Assembly: GCA_015680685.1 (NCBI GenBank)
Contig: MNCI01010845.1
Coordinates: 323,492 to 387,491, forward strand
DNA length: 64,000 nt
Direction: 5' to 3'
Source: Gnetum montanum
Taxonomy: Eukaryota; Streptophyta; Gnetopsida; Gnetales; Gnetaceae
Position 1 is the stretch's first letter. Every line of letters begins with the position of its first letter. Position numbers and translations under genes: made by a program. The notes below the pieces were generated by a model, which saw only the letters and a list, made by a program, of their open reading frames with translations, ran no database searches and was not told the origin of the DNA. Below are positions 23,674 to 35,564 of this stretch, in pieces.

Positions 23674-24578
23674 AAGCATAGGTAATAAGATCTTTAACAA
23701 GGCTCACTTAGAGCATAGTCAAACTATCTATAACCTACTTTCAAAGGTTTATAATATTCTTTATGCTTTTTGTTGTATCTTAATCTAATTTTGGTGTATC
23801 CTAATCTAGCTTAGATTCTTCAAGCTAGTTTACATTAGATTATACAAATCCTATTATAAAGTGTTTTAGTTAGTTGTATTCATTATAGTTTTTATAGATT
23901 TGAGTTTTGATATATTTAGATTCTATAGCACTGTTGAACTTTTAACATTCCGCTCCAAAATTGTTTCTATTACAATCTATAAAGTCTAACAAAATATAGT
24001 TTACATCAAGTTATTAACAAGGAATTTGCTTGTTATCTTAGATATATGCTATACAAAATGAATAATAATAACCAATAATTTATGTCTTGTAATTATAATT
24101 GTAACTTAATTAGCAATTTTGTTAGTTTATTAATGGAAAGATATGAAAGTTACTTAATGTCATTTCATTTCTTTTGATTCCCATTTTTGGGATATATTCC
24201 AAAAAAGCTAAATAAATATAATAATGTTTTAATTTGAATTTTACTATTTAGAATATACTTCCATCCAATAACAAAATTTATCTATCCCAATGGCTTCCCA
24301 TAAATGTTTAATTTCTCTTTTGCCAAAGTGAAAAAAAATTATTAACCATAAATTTTAGAAGCCATAATAACACATCCTACTTGAAAAAGTATTGGTTGAA
24401 AGTGAGTATTATTGCATCCAAATATTTAATTGATGATTTAAGGAAAGGTACACTATAGATGTAATAACTTAAAGGTTATGCCTAAGGTGAATGATTTTTC
24501 AAAAATATTTAGCTCATGTATATAAGGGTGTTTCACATATTTATTTTTAAATAATACAGCAGAATATAGGAAGAACAA
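23674..24578. other. AT-rich 3' flank of the RLP copy, no gene
   Basis: No ORF of note. From about 23985 the sequence matches 26085-26583, the 3' flank of the main RLP pseudogene, so it is part of the tandem duplication. The left portion (23674-23980) has no recognised feature. Confidence 0.7.
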
Positions 24579-25740
24579 CTAGATAAGGTATCTACCATAG
24601 AAGCACTAAAAAAGGCATCCCAATGAAAATACAGTACAATATTTTCCCCAAAAGATAATCCAATTCCTAATTCCAATGCTATAAGTGATACATGCTCTTA
24701 CAACCAATCCCACCAATCCTTTTTACTTTTGCTTTTATCTATTGTTGTTGGTGCTGCATTAGTCGACAATTTTGGGTCTTGGCATGGATGATTTTTGGAA
24801 TATCCTCATAAACATAGATTCACTACAAATGAACTTTCATTAAATGTTGTGAACTATGTAGAAGCGGGAACTTCATGACATAAAAGGTTGTTTGATACAT
24901 TGAAAACACCTAGAAAGTTGAGGGAGTTTAATTCCTACTGAATGATGCCAAATAATCTATTAGAATTCAAGTTGATCTGTTCCAAACTTGTTAAATTGGA
25001 TACGCTTTTAGGAATATGGCTAGTCAACATGTTGTGAGACAAGTTGCGTAGCCTTAATTTGCCTAGGCCTCCAACAATGCTATTTGGAATTGAACCCATG
25101 AGATTGTTGCAGGAGAGATCAAGTACATTGTTGTAAGATACCATTTTCTTGTTTAATACTTCGAGCCCTTTTTGGATGAAAATCATCTTCAAAGTAGTAG
25201 GAAGAGCCATATTATTTATGTTTATAAGTTTTGGCCCTTGGATGTAAATTATCTTCACAGGAAGAGCCATATTATTTATGTTGAATAATTCTAACCCTAT
25301 TTGGATGAGAATCATGTCCAAATACATGTTCACAGGCAATCTACTTAGGTAGAGGTGGGACATGAAATCCTAGTTCCTCACATGTTGAAATCCCTTGAGC
25401 AATTGTAGCTGAGTTGGAATGCTATTAGGGAATATCAAACAAAAATAGAAAAAAACCCTCTAGGAAAGATTTTGAACATGCATGAAGTTTATTTTCTTAG
25501 AAGTCTATTGCATAGAGATTTGGTTATTAAAAACCATTAGAGAAGGTAGGTAGCCAATAAGATAATTTATCAAGGAAATCTTGTCAAAATCCTTAATTGA
25601 ACCATAATTCTAGAGAGAAATCAAAAATTGCAATTTCTTAATACTAAGGCTTTCAGCATTTTCACCAATCAAAGCAATGGTATTTTCCTTACTAGAAATA
25701 TGAAGAACATGAGATTTATCTTGCAACTGCATGTGTAGAA
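24579..25740 (-). pseudogene. Partial duplicate of the RLP C-terminal half
   Basis: The minus-strand frame repeats the end of the RLP at 26584-27500: VSYNNVLDLSCNNLMGSIP, SNLTSLEQINLNSNRL, and after many stops the same terminal GRYLI before TAG at 24579. Farther upstream (to about 25740) decayed LRR-like text is still visible. It lacks a start, signal peptide and intact transmembrane segment. The offset to the main copy is about 2.0 kb, with the 3' flank included in the duplication. Confidence 0.82.
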
Positions 25741-26583
25741 TCCACCAAAATAGCATTTGCATTCTTCATTATTTTCTATTTTCTTAAAACCTTCTTTTAT
25801 CTAGCACATCACCCAATACAAGCCCAAAAGAAGAGGGACTTGGCAAGCAAGGAAATGAAGGTTGTAATACTTAAAAAAGTCCTCATGGTACTCCACCTAA
25901 TTTAGGTCTTCACCTAAATATTTCTTAACATACTTTCAATAATTCTAGTGGCTTCATTTCATTTTTATTGGATCTTTAATCTACTATAGTTTTTGAGAGA
26001 CTTTGTAGATTCATTAAATGAAATTAAAATACCATTTAAATAATGTGGATTGAATGGTTTGGGTTTGGTTTTATTAAGCAAGCTATAAATATAGTTTACA
26101 TCAAGTTGTTAACAAGGAATTTGGCTATTATTTTAATAGATACTATAATATTTTAAACTATAGAGAAAAATGAATAATAATATCTACTAATTTATATATT
26201 GTAATTATTATTGCAACTTAATTAGCAATATCATGAGTTTATTAATGTAAAGAGATTAAGGTTACTTGATGTCATTTTATTTATTTTCATTTCCCATTTT
26301 TGGGATATAATCCAAAAAAGCTAAATAAACATAATAATGTTTTATTTTGAATTTTACTATTTACATCATATTCCCATCTAATATTAAAAGGTATTGGCTA
26401 CTGGCTTGAAAGTGGAGTATTATTGCATCCAAATATTAAATGAACAATCTACAAGAAAATACACTATAAAGGTTATGACTAAGGTGAATGATTTTCCAAA
26501 ACTATTTAGCCCATATATACAAGGGTGTTGATATACTTATTTTTAAATAATACAGTAGAATAAGACCCATTTAGGAAGAACAA
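25741..26583. other. Spacer between the two RLP copies
   Basis: AT-rich DNA. The part from about 26085 is the duplicated 3' flank. No independent gene or element is recognised. Confidence 0.6.
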
Positions 26584-29500
26584 CTAGATAAGGTATCTAC
26601 CATAGAAGCGCTGAAAAGCGTCCCAATGGAAATACAGTACAATTGTTCCCCCAAAAGATAATCCAAATCCTAATCCAAATCCTAATCCCAATGCTAATGC
26701 TATCAGGGACACATGCTCGAACAACCAATCCCACCAACTGTTCTTACTTTTGCTTTTATCTGCTGTTGTGGGTGCTGCATTAGTCGGGAATTTTGGCTCT
26801 TGGCATTGATGATTTTTGGAATATCTGTATACGCATGGATTCCCTGCAAATGAACTCTCATCAAATGTTGTGAACTGTGTAGAACTGGGAACTGCACCAC
26901 ATAAAAGGTTGTTTGACACATTGAAAGCACCCAGAAAGTTGAGGGAGCTTAAATCCTGCGGAATGATGCCAGACAATCTATTAGAATTCAGATCGATCTG
27001 TTCCAAACTTGTTAAATTGGATAGGCTTGCAGTAATATGGCCTCTCAACATGTGAGACAGGTTGAGAAGCCTTAATTTGCCTAAGCCTCCAATGCTTTCT
27101 GGAATCGAACCCATGAGATTGTTGCAGGAGAGGTCAAGTACATTGTTGTAGGATACCATTTGCTCGGTCAATAGTTCCAGCCCTTTCTGGATAAAACTCA
27201 TCTTCAGAGTAGTAGGAAGAGATATATTATTTATGATCACCACTTCCAGCCTTTGATTGAAAACTAGCTCCAGTCCAGCCTTTGATTGAAAACTAGCTCC
27301 AGCCTTTGATTGAAAACCAGCTTCAGAGTAGTAGAAAGAGGCATATTTGTTATGTTGAACCGTTCCAGACCTTTTTGGATGAAAATCTAGAAATACAGGT
27401 TCACAGGCAATCCGAGGTAGAGATGGGATATGAATTCCCACTTCCACACATGATGAAATCCCTTGAGAAATTGCAGCTGAGTTGGAATGCTACCATGAAT
27501 CGATTGTTGGATAAATCAAGAAACTGTAAGTTGGTTAAATTGACTATCCATGAAGGAATGGCTCCTTCCAACTGATTGTGGCCCAAATTCAATGCTTTGA
27601 GCTCTCTCATTTCCTTCACAGATTCTGGCAGTGAGCCACTCAAACTATTACGTCTGAAATCCAACACTGTAAGGCTCGTGCATTTGGCCAATGGCTCAGA
27701 GAAAGACCCAGAAAAACCATTTGAAAAGGCAGATAGCACTTTCAAGGATGATGGAAGTGCTGCTTGAATTTCTCCGCTGAAGTTGTTGCAGTAAATCAAC
27801 AAGGAGCGGAGGTTACTGCAGTTTTTAAGAGTAGGGGGCAAATTTCCAACAAGCCTGTTTCCAGAAATATCTAGATAGTGAAGCCAACTAAGGGCACCAG
27901 TAGACCCTGGGATGCAACCCCTCAAATTATTGTTGGGTAATATAATAAAAACTAGAGATTTCATGTTGCCAATGAAATCTGGAATATGGCCTCTCAAGTT
28001 TGTGCTCACGTTCAATATCATCCTGTTAAATTGCACATCTCCTCCTCTGACAACATTCCAGAAAGATTGTTTCCTGATATCTCCAACTTATGGAGGGAAG
28101 TTAAATTCCAAATAGACGTTAATTCCCAGCTTAAACCATTTCCCACAAGACCCAAACTCCTTAGCTGCTGCAGTTGATAAACACAATCCAGAATATGACC
28201 TTGTAATATGCCCACCACGTACAGATGATTTAAAGATTTCAAAGAACAGAGCTCCTCCGGCAACGGCCCCCTGAGATTCCCTCCTCTTAGGGTTAGGGAT
28301 GTCATGTTTTTGAGTTTGCCAAGCTCTGCGGGAATGTATCCTGTGAGGAGGCCTCCTGCTATATACATGAAGCCCTGTGACAAATTTCCGAGCTGCTGTG
28401 GTAAATTTCCTGACAAGGATTGTGACTGCACATGTAAGCCACCAAGCATATGTAGCTTACCAAACTCTGAAAGGAATAGAACCATTAATCTTGTCGGATT
28501 TCAACGATAAAAACACGAGCTTGGTCAAGTTCCCCCACTGACATGGTATGCCACCTTAGAGACCACCTGCTTCCCCGAACTTGTTGCCCAGTGATAACTT
28601 TGAAAGCGTTGAGCGACCTGACAGGGACGCTGGTAAGATGCCTTCCATCGAATTCGACCATAAATCCAACTTCTCAAGTGAAGAACAGTTGGATATATAC
28701 GAGGGAATGTGGCCCTCCAGTTCATTAAAACTGAAGTCCAGTTCTTGAAGATGTTTCAGCAGGCATATATGTTGAGGGAAGGAACCCGAAAGAGCATTTA
28801 CAGACAATCTCAATTTTTGAAGAAAAGAACAGTTGGATAAACATGAAGTAAACATGAAGGGATCTGGCCCTGCATATTATTAAAACTGAAGTCCAGTTCT
28901 TGCAGATGTTTCAGCTGGCAAATATGTTGGGGGATGGAACCTGAAAGAGCATTTTTAAACAATGTCAATTGTTGAAGAGAAGAACAGTTAGATAAACATG
29001 ACGGGATCTGGCCCTGCATATTATTAAAACTGAAGTCCAGTTCTTGGAGATGTTTCAGCTGACAGATATGTTGAGGGATGGAACCGAAAAAGCATTTCTA
29101 GGCAATATCAAACTTTGAAGAAAAGAACAATTTGTTAATGCATTGGGGATGTCGCTATGGAAGTTGTTATAGCTTAGATCCAAGGAATTTAGCAGCGTAA
29201 TCCGACCCAGCTCTGAAGGGATGTTACCTAAAAATTCATGTATCATATTATAACAACAGTTGAGGAAACAAGATGATAACAATTCTGCATGAGATAATTA
29301 GTGATACCTAAATTTTGGACATTTATTTAGGGAGACTATTGCCTAAGGCAGAAAAGTAAATCAAACTCCAAATTGAGAAAAAAATTTAAATCAAATAACT
29401 ATTTTAAATTTTAAAACATGATGAGAAAACGGTAAAGTAACTACTCATTAAACAAACTAAATGTAAATGTTAAAACTCTATTAGAAATGTCTACTTAGAG

Positions 29501-30432
29501 ACAGATCTAAAGTAGAAACTTAAAATGACCTTTTACGATTTAGATTTGGCAAGAAAGTAAACAATCCAATCCTAAAATAAGTCCAAGTAAAAGCTTCTGT
29601 AAATTTTAAAATCCCAAATGCCAACATGAGCTTTAATTCAAAATGTCCTTTCAACAAAAGTTTAACAAGTAATGTGCTCTGTCATAGAGATATTAAAATG
29701 AAACAGTTGCAGAAAGCAAATGACTTAGCTCTAAACAGAGCAATGATGCAATCTGAAAATATATGGCTGTAGTGTGACCTTGTCTACCGGTGCTTGTGAA
29801 AGCACGTCACCTTTGACAAGCATTCACCTCTAATTGAAAGCACCTATGTATCATGTAATTTGTTTTAAGTAATGGATTCAAATCGTGAAACTATACCTAG
29901 TAATTGGACTCATAAGTTATGGCCTCATACCTAGCATGGGTGATGTTGGCATCAGCAATAACCAAAAAAAAAAACAAGTAAATAATTCATTATTGTCTGC
30001 TTTAGGGATTGGAAAGCATCGTTACCTTGAAATTGGTTTCCAGCCAAATTTAGATTCTGAAGATACCTTAGCATACCAATTTGCCGAGGGATGCAGCCTG
30101 ACAATTGGTTGTGTCAGACTGATTAAAAACGTCAGATTACAAATAGATGGAGAAATTTCCCCAATGAGATCTCCGAAATCTTTTCCGAAATCTAAATTCA
30201 GGGATTCGATTCTTTGATGATCATAAGAGCATTAGATTCCATTCCAGTTGAAGCATAGGTGATGAGAGTTGCTATAACTCCAACTGCCAAGCATATTGGA
30301 TGGATCATGTGATGTGTGCCTTGATATCCAGCAGAGCTTGAATCTTGAATTTTCAGATGGAAGAGAGTAACATGGCACTATTATCTTCATCAGTGCATAA
30401 AGCAGAATACCTGCAAGCCAATACAAGTCCAT
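26584..30432 (-). pseudogene. LRR receptor-like protein (RLP) pseudogene
   Basis: A cell-surface receptor lacking a kinase domain; such proteins sense ligands in defence or development through partner kinases. The ATG at 30432 begins a hydrophobic signal peptide (MDLYWLAGILLYAL). Next come an N-cap (CFNWNGI, a TAA-type stop, then CSYDHQRIESL) and many LRRs with L-x2-L-x-L-x2-N-x-L-x-G-x-IP (29282-27400). Then a non-LRR island, final LRRs with GSIPESIGGLGKLRLLNLS, a GNPCVYRY cap, an acid/Ser region, a Gly-rich transmembrane helix (about 26640-26700) and a short tail ending GRYLI, TAG at 26584. It is broken by frameshifts and stops. A 30-bp tandem triplication sits at 27243-27330. The gene likely had one intron (about 30026 to 29290). 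Confidence 0.9.
29303..29957 (+). repeat. Solo-LTR-like insertion in the probable RLP intron
   Basis: The left end (TTTTGGACA, then AGACTATTGCCTAAGG) and right end (ATACCTAGCATGGGTGATG, TTGGCATCA) match the two ends of direct repeats G (60548-61859; 62244-63630), while the interior is shorter. Minus-strand splice-like sites surround it: GTAACG after the LRR coding part near 30026 and TCATGCAG near 29290. No clean TSD was found. Confidence 0.5.
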
Positions 30433-30530
30433 GCTCACCAAACTTGCAGTTGCTTATGGAGATCAAGGAAACTCCAATTAACACACAAATTTGTCAGATT
30501 TTATGGAACTGCACTGGGATGGAGGGATCA

Positions 30531-30540
30531 TATATATAAT
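30531..30540 (-). promoter_or_regulatory. TATA-like box of the RLP gene
   Basis: The minus strand reads ATTATATATA about 100 bp upstream of the ATG at 30432, a suitable distance for a core promoter with a short leader. Confidence 0.45.
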
Positions 30541-30544
30541 GTAA

Positions 30545-31724
30545 AATCTATAATGATTGTGTTAATCACTGGAATAAAATGAAACTTTGAAGATGTGGTT
30601 TGAACGAACTTTTTCCTTATCTCGCGAGAACCCAGTGGGCACGTTCATTACCGTGTCCCGTGAACTCACAACATTTAGAGTCTCTGATATCACAATATAA
30701 TAATAATAATAATAAGACAAGCCCACCGAAATTGCTGGACGTTTATGGTGTTCCGACTTTTCCTCATCACTGCCGTGTTGCAAATATTATGATGACTGCC
30801 ATGTTGCAAAATATTATCACTGTAGACACGTAAAGACTGGAATTTAAAGTTTTCAATTTTGTCTTGTTTTTCCTTTCCAGGCTGATGGCCCCATTCCGGT
30901 GGGCTGCTGTTGTCATATTATATTATTAGGTTATTGGTCTGACCATTGACGCAAGCAAATTTGCTGAAGATTCCAACAGAGCAACATTGGAGGAAATTGA
31001 AGAAGAAAAATCTTTTTAATTTAGTGATCCTAATATTACCGGAGGTAACAGTAAATGACGATGTTCTGAATATCAGCTATAATCCTTGCCTGAAAATCTG
31101 ATTTGTTTTGATGTGCAAACTATAAATAAACCTCTCATTCACCGTGAGAGTGAGTCTATTTCCTTTTCTTTTATTTCTTATGGATTTGCCTCTGTTTCTG
31201 AATTTCTTTAGATTCCTGCCGTGCGTAATTTTTCAGCTTTTCAAACTTTCTTTCAATTCCTATCCGTCACTAAGGCCTTGAGACAAAAGTTCTGTAAGCA
31301 TCACTATCGGCCCACGGGCCCACAACCCCGTTCTTGACTCTGTCGTATTGTCATAAATGTGTGGACTCCATTAAAGTTGTCTTTTTATCCATTATTTTTC
31401 CATTACCCAATGACCACCATCCACGGCATGGACTACACATCAAAACTTAGTTGCATACTTTGGTCATTGATATTGATAAGCGTAGATTATACCTCTGATC
31501 TTGTATGCCTTTGCTGTGTCATTTGTATTTCTATTCTGTGAATACTAAGAAAATCAATAAGACTGCTTATGCTGAGTTGTTTTCGTGTTTCTAGAAGTAA
31601 AATGCGAAAGAAATCCACTCTTTTAAAGTTGAGAAATGAAATCAATAGATGCAGCATCAAAAGCAAAAAGTTCATGTAATGTAACTAAACACACCCTTGG
31701 GCTTTTCTTCCTTTCATCATTGAA
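30545..31724. other. Intergenic DNA upstream of the RLP
   Basis: No supported gene. It includes a short TAA/AAT repeat near 30698-30714 and a plus-strand TATAAATA box at about 31122. Translations across it show no family motif. Confidence 0.6.
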
Positions 31725-31729
31725 TGACG

Positions 31730-32037
31730 TGTAAGGTGTGTTTATGCGTTGACATGGTCTCCATATCCATTGTCACTTATACAAATTGGCATAGGGTTGT
31801 TGCATTGGCATTGGGGTGGCGTCCACATCTAGATGGGGTTTTGGGTCTCTTATTTTTCAAATTTTCTCTCATGCTAACTGATCCTGTGGCCTATAAATTT
31901 GTTCTTGATGGCACCACAAATCTAAACAAGATTAGTTGAAGGCATTAATGGATGAAGGTCAATTCCATTTTGTTTTCACATTCTGTACTTTAATTACTTG
32001 TGCAATTCAGTTTTTTTTTCACAATTATTTTCTTACA
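31730..32037 (+). repeat. Element F 5' LTR (308 bp)
   Basis: It starts TGTAAGGTGTG and ends TTTTCTTACA. TATA box CTATAAAT is near 31891. Compared with the 3' LTR it lacks about 105 bp after TTCTTGATGG. Confidence 0.85.
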
Positions 32038-32040
32038 TTT

Positions 32041-32051
32041 GGTATCAGAGC
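32041..32051 (+). other. Element F primer-binding site (tRNA-iMet type)
   Basis: TTTGGTATCAGAGC directly after the LTR contains TGGTATCAGAGC, the standard plant copia site complementary to the 3' end of initiator methionine tRNA. Confidence 0.92.
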
Positions 32052-32721
32052 ATTAGATCTTTGTCTTGATGCATTTTGATGATGGTGCAATTGTCTGTAT
32101 GGACTTTGGACTAAATTTCGATTGAGTTTGAATTAAATTGAATTCTGGTTTTGTCATCCACTTCACTAGCACCTAGGATATTTAAGTCTGTATTATGTTA
32201 TGCTGCTGCTTCACTAGCACGCAAACCACAAAAATAGTAGACTTTGAACTTTACTACCATAGGTTTGAAGCAAAAAAGTTTTACATTGCTGCTGGTCACA
32301 TTCTGACTTAGAATTCAAAGATAAAACATTAGCATATAGAAATATTACAAAACACACACCACTATTCTAATCATGGAAATCCTCCATTTGGAGATAGGAG
32401 TTAGTGAATCTGTAAGAGACTCAACCAAGTGTCAAACTGTACTATTTCCATTAATCAACGATGGGTCAAAGTTGAACTTTATCTATGGCTTTTTCCATGG
32501 CTGATAAGGCTTTTCGTGCAAATCCATTTAAATGTTTCTTAAAAAAAAACTAGATTGACTTGGTGATTCCTTTTTCCACCCATCACAGTCCAAAGGTATC
32601 GTGGCTATAAAGTATTAGAAGTCAAAGGATAACTTTGCTAATGTCCTAAGCAAGTTGGTTATATGCATTTTTGATAAAATTATGTTTATACCATGTTAAA
32701 TTTGGTAATTCATCAATTTTA
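32052..32721 (+). other. Element F leader, left part
   Basis: About 670 bp with no ORF. An 11-bp word TTCACTAGCAC occurs twice (about 32162 and 32209). A nine-A run lies near 32548. The leader resumes after E at 34846. Confidence 0.55.
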
Positions 32722-33208
32722 TGTTAGCAGATCTGGCAGCAGAATATGAAATGAGATGAAAATAAAGAGCAATTGAACAACACGTAATTGCAGAAAAATC
32801 TTATTACGAGTGATGGAAATAACAAGCATCTCTCTTCATCACACGGAGAGAACAAGAATAAACCTCTCTCTCATGCAATGTGGAAATAACAGGGTTCTCT
32901 CTTCATCACATGGAGAGAACAAGAAGAAACCTCTCTCTCATGCAATGTGAGAATTCTCCCACTCTTGTCTTTCTCATGCTGTTTATGATGCATCCCAGGG
33001 CAAACTTAAATAGCCACATCCGGATTACAAAATTGGAAACATCTAAAAATTAACTAAGATAGAACTTCACAACATGTTTAGAAGTCTTATGTTATTTTTA
33101 GGAAACATTCTAAAACTATCGGACGATAGAAACGGAAAGTGTGGAAAGTGAAGTTCATGAATAAGCAACTGTTGTGATCTATAGCATCACAGTTAGTATT
33201 TTCCAACA
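32722..33208 (-). repeat. Element E 3' LTR (487 bp)
   Basis: Minus-strand start TGTTGGAAAATAC, end CTGCTAACA. It holds a duplicated block with GAGAGAAC and CATGCAATGTG words (about 32830-32950), also in the other LTR. Confidence 0.92.
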
Positions 33209-33220
33209 ATCTCCCACTTG
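33209..33220 (-). other. Element E polypurine tract
   Basis: The minus strand reads CAAGTGGGAGAT immediately before the LTR, the usual plant copia PPT. Element F has AAGTGGGAGAT before its 3' LTR. Confidence 0.85.
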
Positions 33221-33229
33221 AAGATTTTG

Positions 33230-34310
33230 ATTGAGGATCAATCATATCTCCACACCATCCTTTCTACCTTGCCATTCTATGCTGTTGATGTTGAGCGATG
33301 ACACGGAGAGAAACCTTCTTCTTCTTGTCCCTCTGCAAGCGGAGGAGGTACCAGCGGCGGACCAGATGGCCTTGCCCTTCCACCAACTCGCCGGAATACC
33401 ACTCCACCACAGAAAAACCGCCAAACAAACCCTTGGAAACCTCACCACTGAAATCCTACCGATCCTCAGCAACTTCGACGTCATTGCCTGTGGCTGCTTC
33501 CCGGCCGACCACGACCATGATACGGACCATGACAGCAAGCACATGTGCCCCAGCGCTGCTACTCCTACCACGGGCAACTCCAGGAGCACCTTTCGGACAC
33601 GCCAAATGTGGGGTTCCACTGCGGAACACCTACTTCCCAGGTCGAGGGCACACAGGACGACGTCCATGTGCTTGCGCCCCAGGCAGACCTACTCTAGGCC
33701 ATTGCGAATGGCGTTGCACACATCCAGGGCCTTGAGCCCCTTTTCCATGAAGTCCGTTGTCCATGAAGTCCACCACAGCGTGCGAGCGTGGCCTCGCACG
33801 CAGCTCGCCCAGCACCCGGAACTGGGCGTCCACCTCCAGGAACACGTCCTCAGACTAGCCTTCTCCGTTTCCATTTTCATCACTGGTCGCGCTTGCGGAT
33901 GCAGTCCTCAGCTCTTCATTTTCTGCATCTGCATCTGCATCCGCCTTTGCCTCTTCTGATGTGCTAAACTTAAATCTATGTTGCTTACTAGTAACACAAT
34001 GCTCACAAAATGGTAAACATACCGAATTGAGCCCAAGAAGTAGTCTCTGAATCTACAAAACTTGTTCTGACATATGACCAAGATTTCGATGCCACGACAT
34101 CGTCGATTCTTCTCCTAAACTAGTTGATGTAACAGAAGACTCTCCCACTTGATGTGTGTTCCCCATAAGTAGGTATAGATTTGCAGCAACCTTTTCTGCC
34201 TTCTTTTCATTGCTCTTCTTTTCATTCCACAATGTGAAGTCGCTTCCATTGAACTTTCACAATGTGAAGTCGCTTCCATTGAACTTCTCTATTTCGTATT
34301 TGCTAACCAT
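33230..34310 (-). pseudogene. Chimeric ORF of element E: copia gag/pre-integrase joined to a BPS1/ROH1-like fragment
   Basis: Minus-strand reading from the ATG near 34310: MVSKYEIEKFNGSDFTL (copia gag start), a 30-bp tandem duplication, then a GAG-pre-integrase piece with WHRNLGHMSEQ and FCEHCVTSKQ (34100-33980). The frame runs on into EEAKADADADAENEELRT and a GC-rich region with EVDAQFRVLGELRARPRSH (about 33845-33790). A shift then leads to KGLKALDVCNAIRNGLE (33745-33690), VVLCALDL, and SAGKQPQAM. KALDVCNA, the following helix and the late hydrophobic part resemble plant BPS1/ROH1-like (DUF793) proteins. TGA/TAG stops and one frameshift break it. The gene assignment is from memory of the family. 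Confidence 0.65.
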
Positions 34311-34365
34311 TTTGAAAAATTTGTATGCACGATCTACAACACTTTCACGAACTATGAACCTGGAT

Positions 34366-34377
34366 GCTCCGATACCA
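34366..34377 (-). other. Element E primer-binding site
   Basis: The minus strand reads TGGTATCGGAGC next to the LTR end, one base different from the tRNA-iMet site TGGTATCAGAGC. Confidence 0.88.
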
Positions 34378-34378
34378 C

Positions 34379-34840
34379 TGTTAGCAGATCTGGTAGCAGA
34401 ATATGAAATGAGATGAAAATAAAGAGCAGTTGAACAACAGGTAATTGCAGAAAAATCTTATTATGAGTGATGGAAATAACAAGCATCTCTCTTCATCACG
34501 CGGAGAGAACAAGAATAAACCTCTCTCTCATGCAATGTGGAAATAACAGGGTTCTCTCTTCATCACATGGAGAGAACAAGAAGAAACCTCTCTCTCATGC
34601 AATGTGAGAATTCTCCCACTCTTGTCTTTCTCATGCTGTTTATGATGCATCCCAGGGCAGACTTAAATAGCCACATCCGGATTACAAAATTGGAAACATC
34701 ACAACATGTTTAGAAGTCTTATGCTATTTTTAGGAAACATTCTAAAACTATCGGATGATAGAAATGGAAAGTGTGGAAAGTGAAGTTCATGAATAAGCAA
34801 CTGTTGTGATCTACAGCTTCACAGTTAGTATTTTCCAACA
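34379..34840 (-). repeat. Element E 5' LTR (462 bp)
   Basis: Near-identical to 32722-33208 apart from a deletion of about 25 bp (near 34700), which suggests a fairly recent insertion relative to the other elements. Confidence 0.92.
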
Positions 34841-34845
34841 TTTTA

Positions 34846-35289
34846 TGCATATTTTTTATATGTATGCATCATTATAACTAGTGATCTATATAATTTTGTA
34901 TAATTAGAGAGTAGCCACAGCATCTTTAATTATGCAAAATTATATACTAAGAGGTTTTGGATCACATATGGTAGACAACATTAAAAATTGTGATTAATCA
35001 TATGTAATATGATTAATTTTATCCCACAGGAATTTTTATTGTATTTAATATGATTAATTAGGATGATAGGTTAAATTATTTTTCTTAATTTGCCCACAAG
35101 GATTAAGAAAAAGAATATAATTTAATAGTTTCATCATAAGGATATATGAATATGTTTGAATTAAAATTTAGCCCATAGGAAATTTTATGTCATTTGATTC
35201 ATATTTTTCATGTTTTACATTGGTAAACATGTATTATGGTATTTTTTAACCTCAAATTTAGTGACATAAGCATGTTGATTATGCAATTG
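34846..35289 (+). other. Element F leader, right part
   Basis: AT-rich, no ORF; a continuation of the F leader after E. Confidence 0.6.
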
Positions 35290-35564
35290 TACAACTTGTA
35301 AGCTACTCTGATTTTAAATGTGAAATTCCTAAATTAAAGGGTGATAATTATAAGGTGTAAAAGGAGAGAATTCTTCCTCATTTAGGCTGGATGGACATTG
35401 ATTATGCTATCTGTAAGGATGAACCACTTGCCATTATAGCAATCAGCCATCCAAATGATATTGGTAATTATGAAAAATGGGAGTGGTCTAATCGCCTCTA
35501 TGTCATGTTCATAGAAACCAAGATCTCGGCTAGTATGCATGGTTCACTAGAACAATATGACAAT
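35290..35564 (+). pseudogene. Element F gag, N-terminal part (interrupted by D)
   Basis: The copia Gag frame reads CEIPKLKGDNYKV (stop, normally Trp) KERILPHLGWMDIDYAI, KWEWSNRLYVMFI and ends EQYDN at the D insertion. The continuation VHTLLNTIDEQF starts at 54425. A start codon is not certain. Confidence 0.85.

Larger units (their letters stand above)
32722..34840 (-). mobile_element. Element E: non-autonomous copia derivative carrying a host-gene-like fragment
   Basis: Two LTRs (32722-33208 and 34379-34840) flanked by identical TTTTA duplications (32717-32721; 34841-34845) define the element. Orientation is minus: the PBS lies next to the right LTR and the PPT next to the left. The 1170-bp interior holds a copia gag start, a GAG-pre-integrase piece and then a GC-rich segment related to a plant gene. 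RT, RNase H and the integrase core are gone, so movement needed enzymes from other copia elements. Confidence 0.92.

Noticed and set aside
26584-30432. Functional RLP gene
   Set aside because: Several frameshifts and stops in the LRR part, plus a stop in the N-cap.
31730-32037. Solo LTR
   Set aside because: It is followed by a PBS and pairs with the LTR at 58489-58898, with matching TSD and gag text on both sides of D.
32162-32221. 11-bp word TTCACTAGCAC twice, as TSD of a small insertion
   Set aside because: The 38 bp between have no element features; a short local duplication explains it.
33231-33959. Long plus-strand ORF (242 aa) in the GC-rich part of E
   Set aside because: It is antisense to the element and to the frame that continues copia gag and shows the BPS1/ROH1-like words; GC-rich DNA gives long open frames on both strands.
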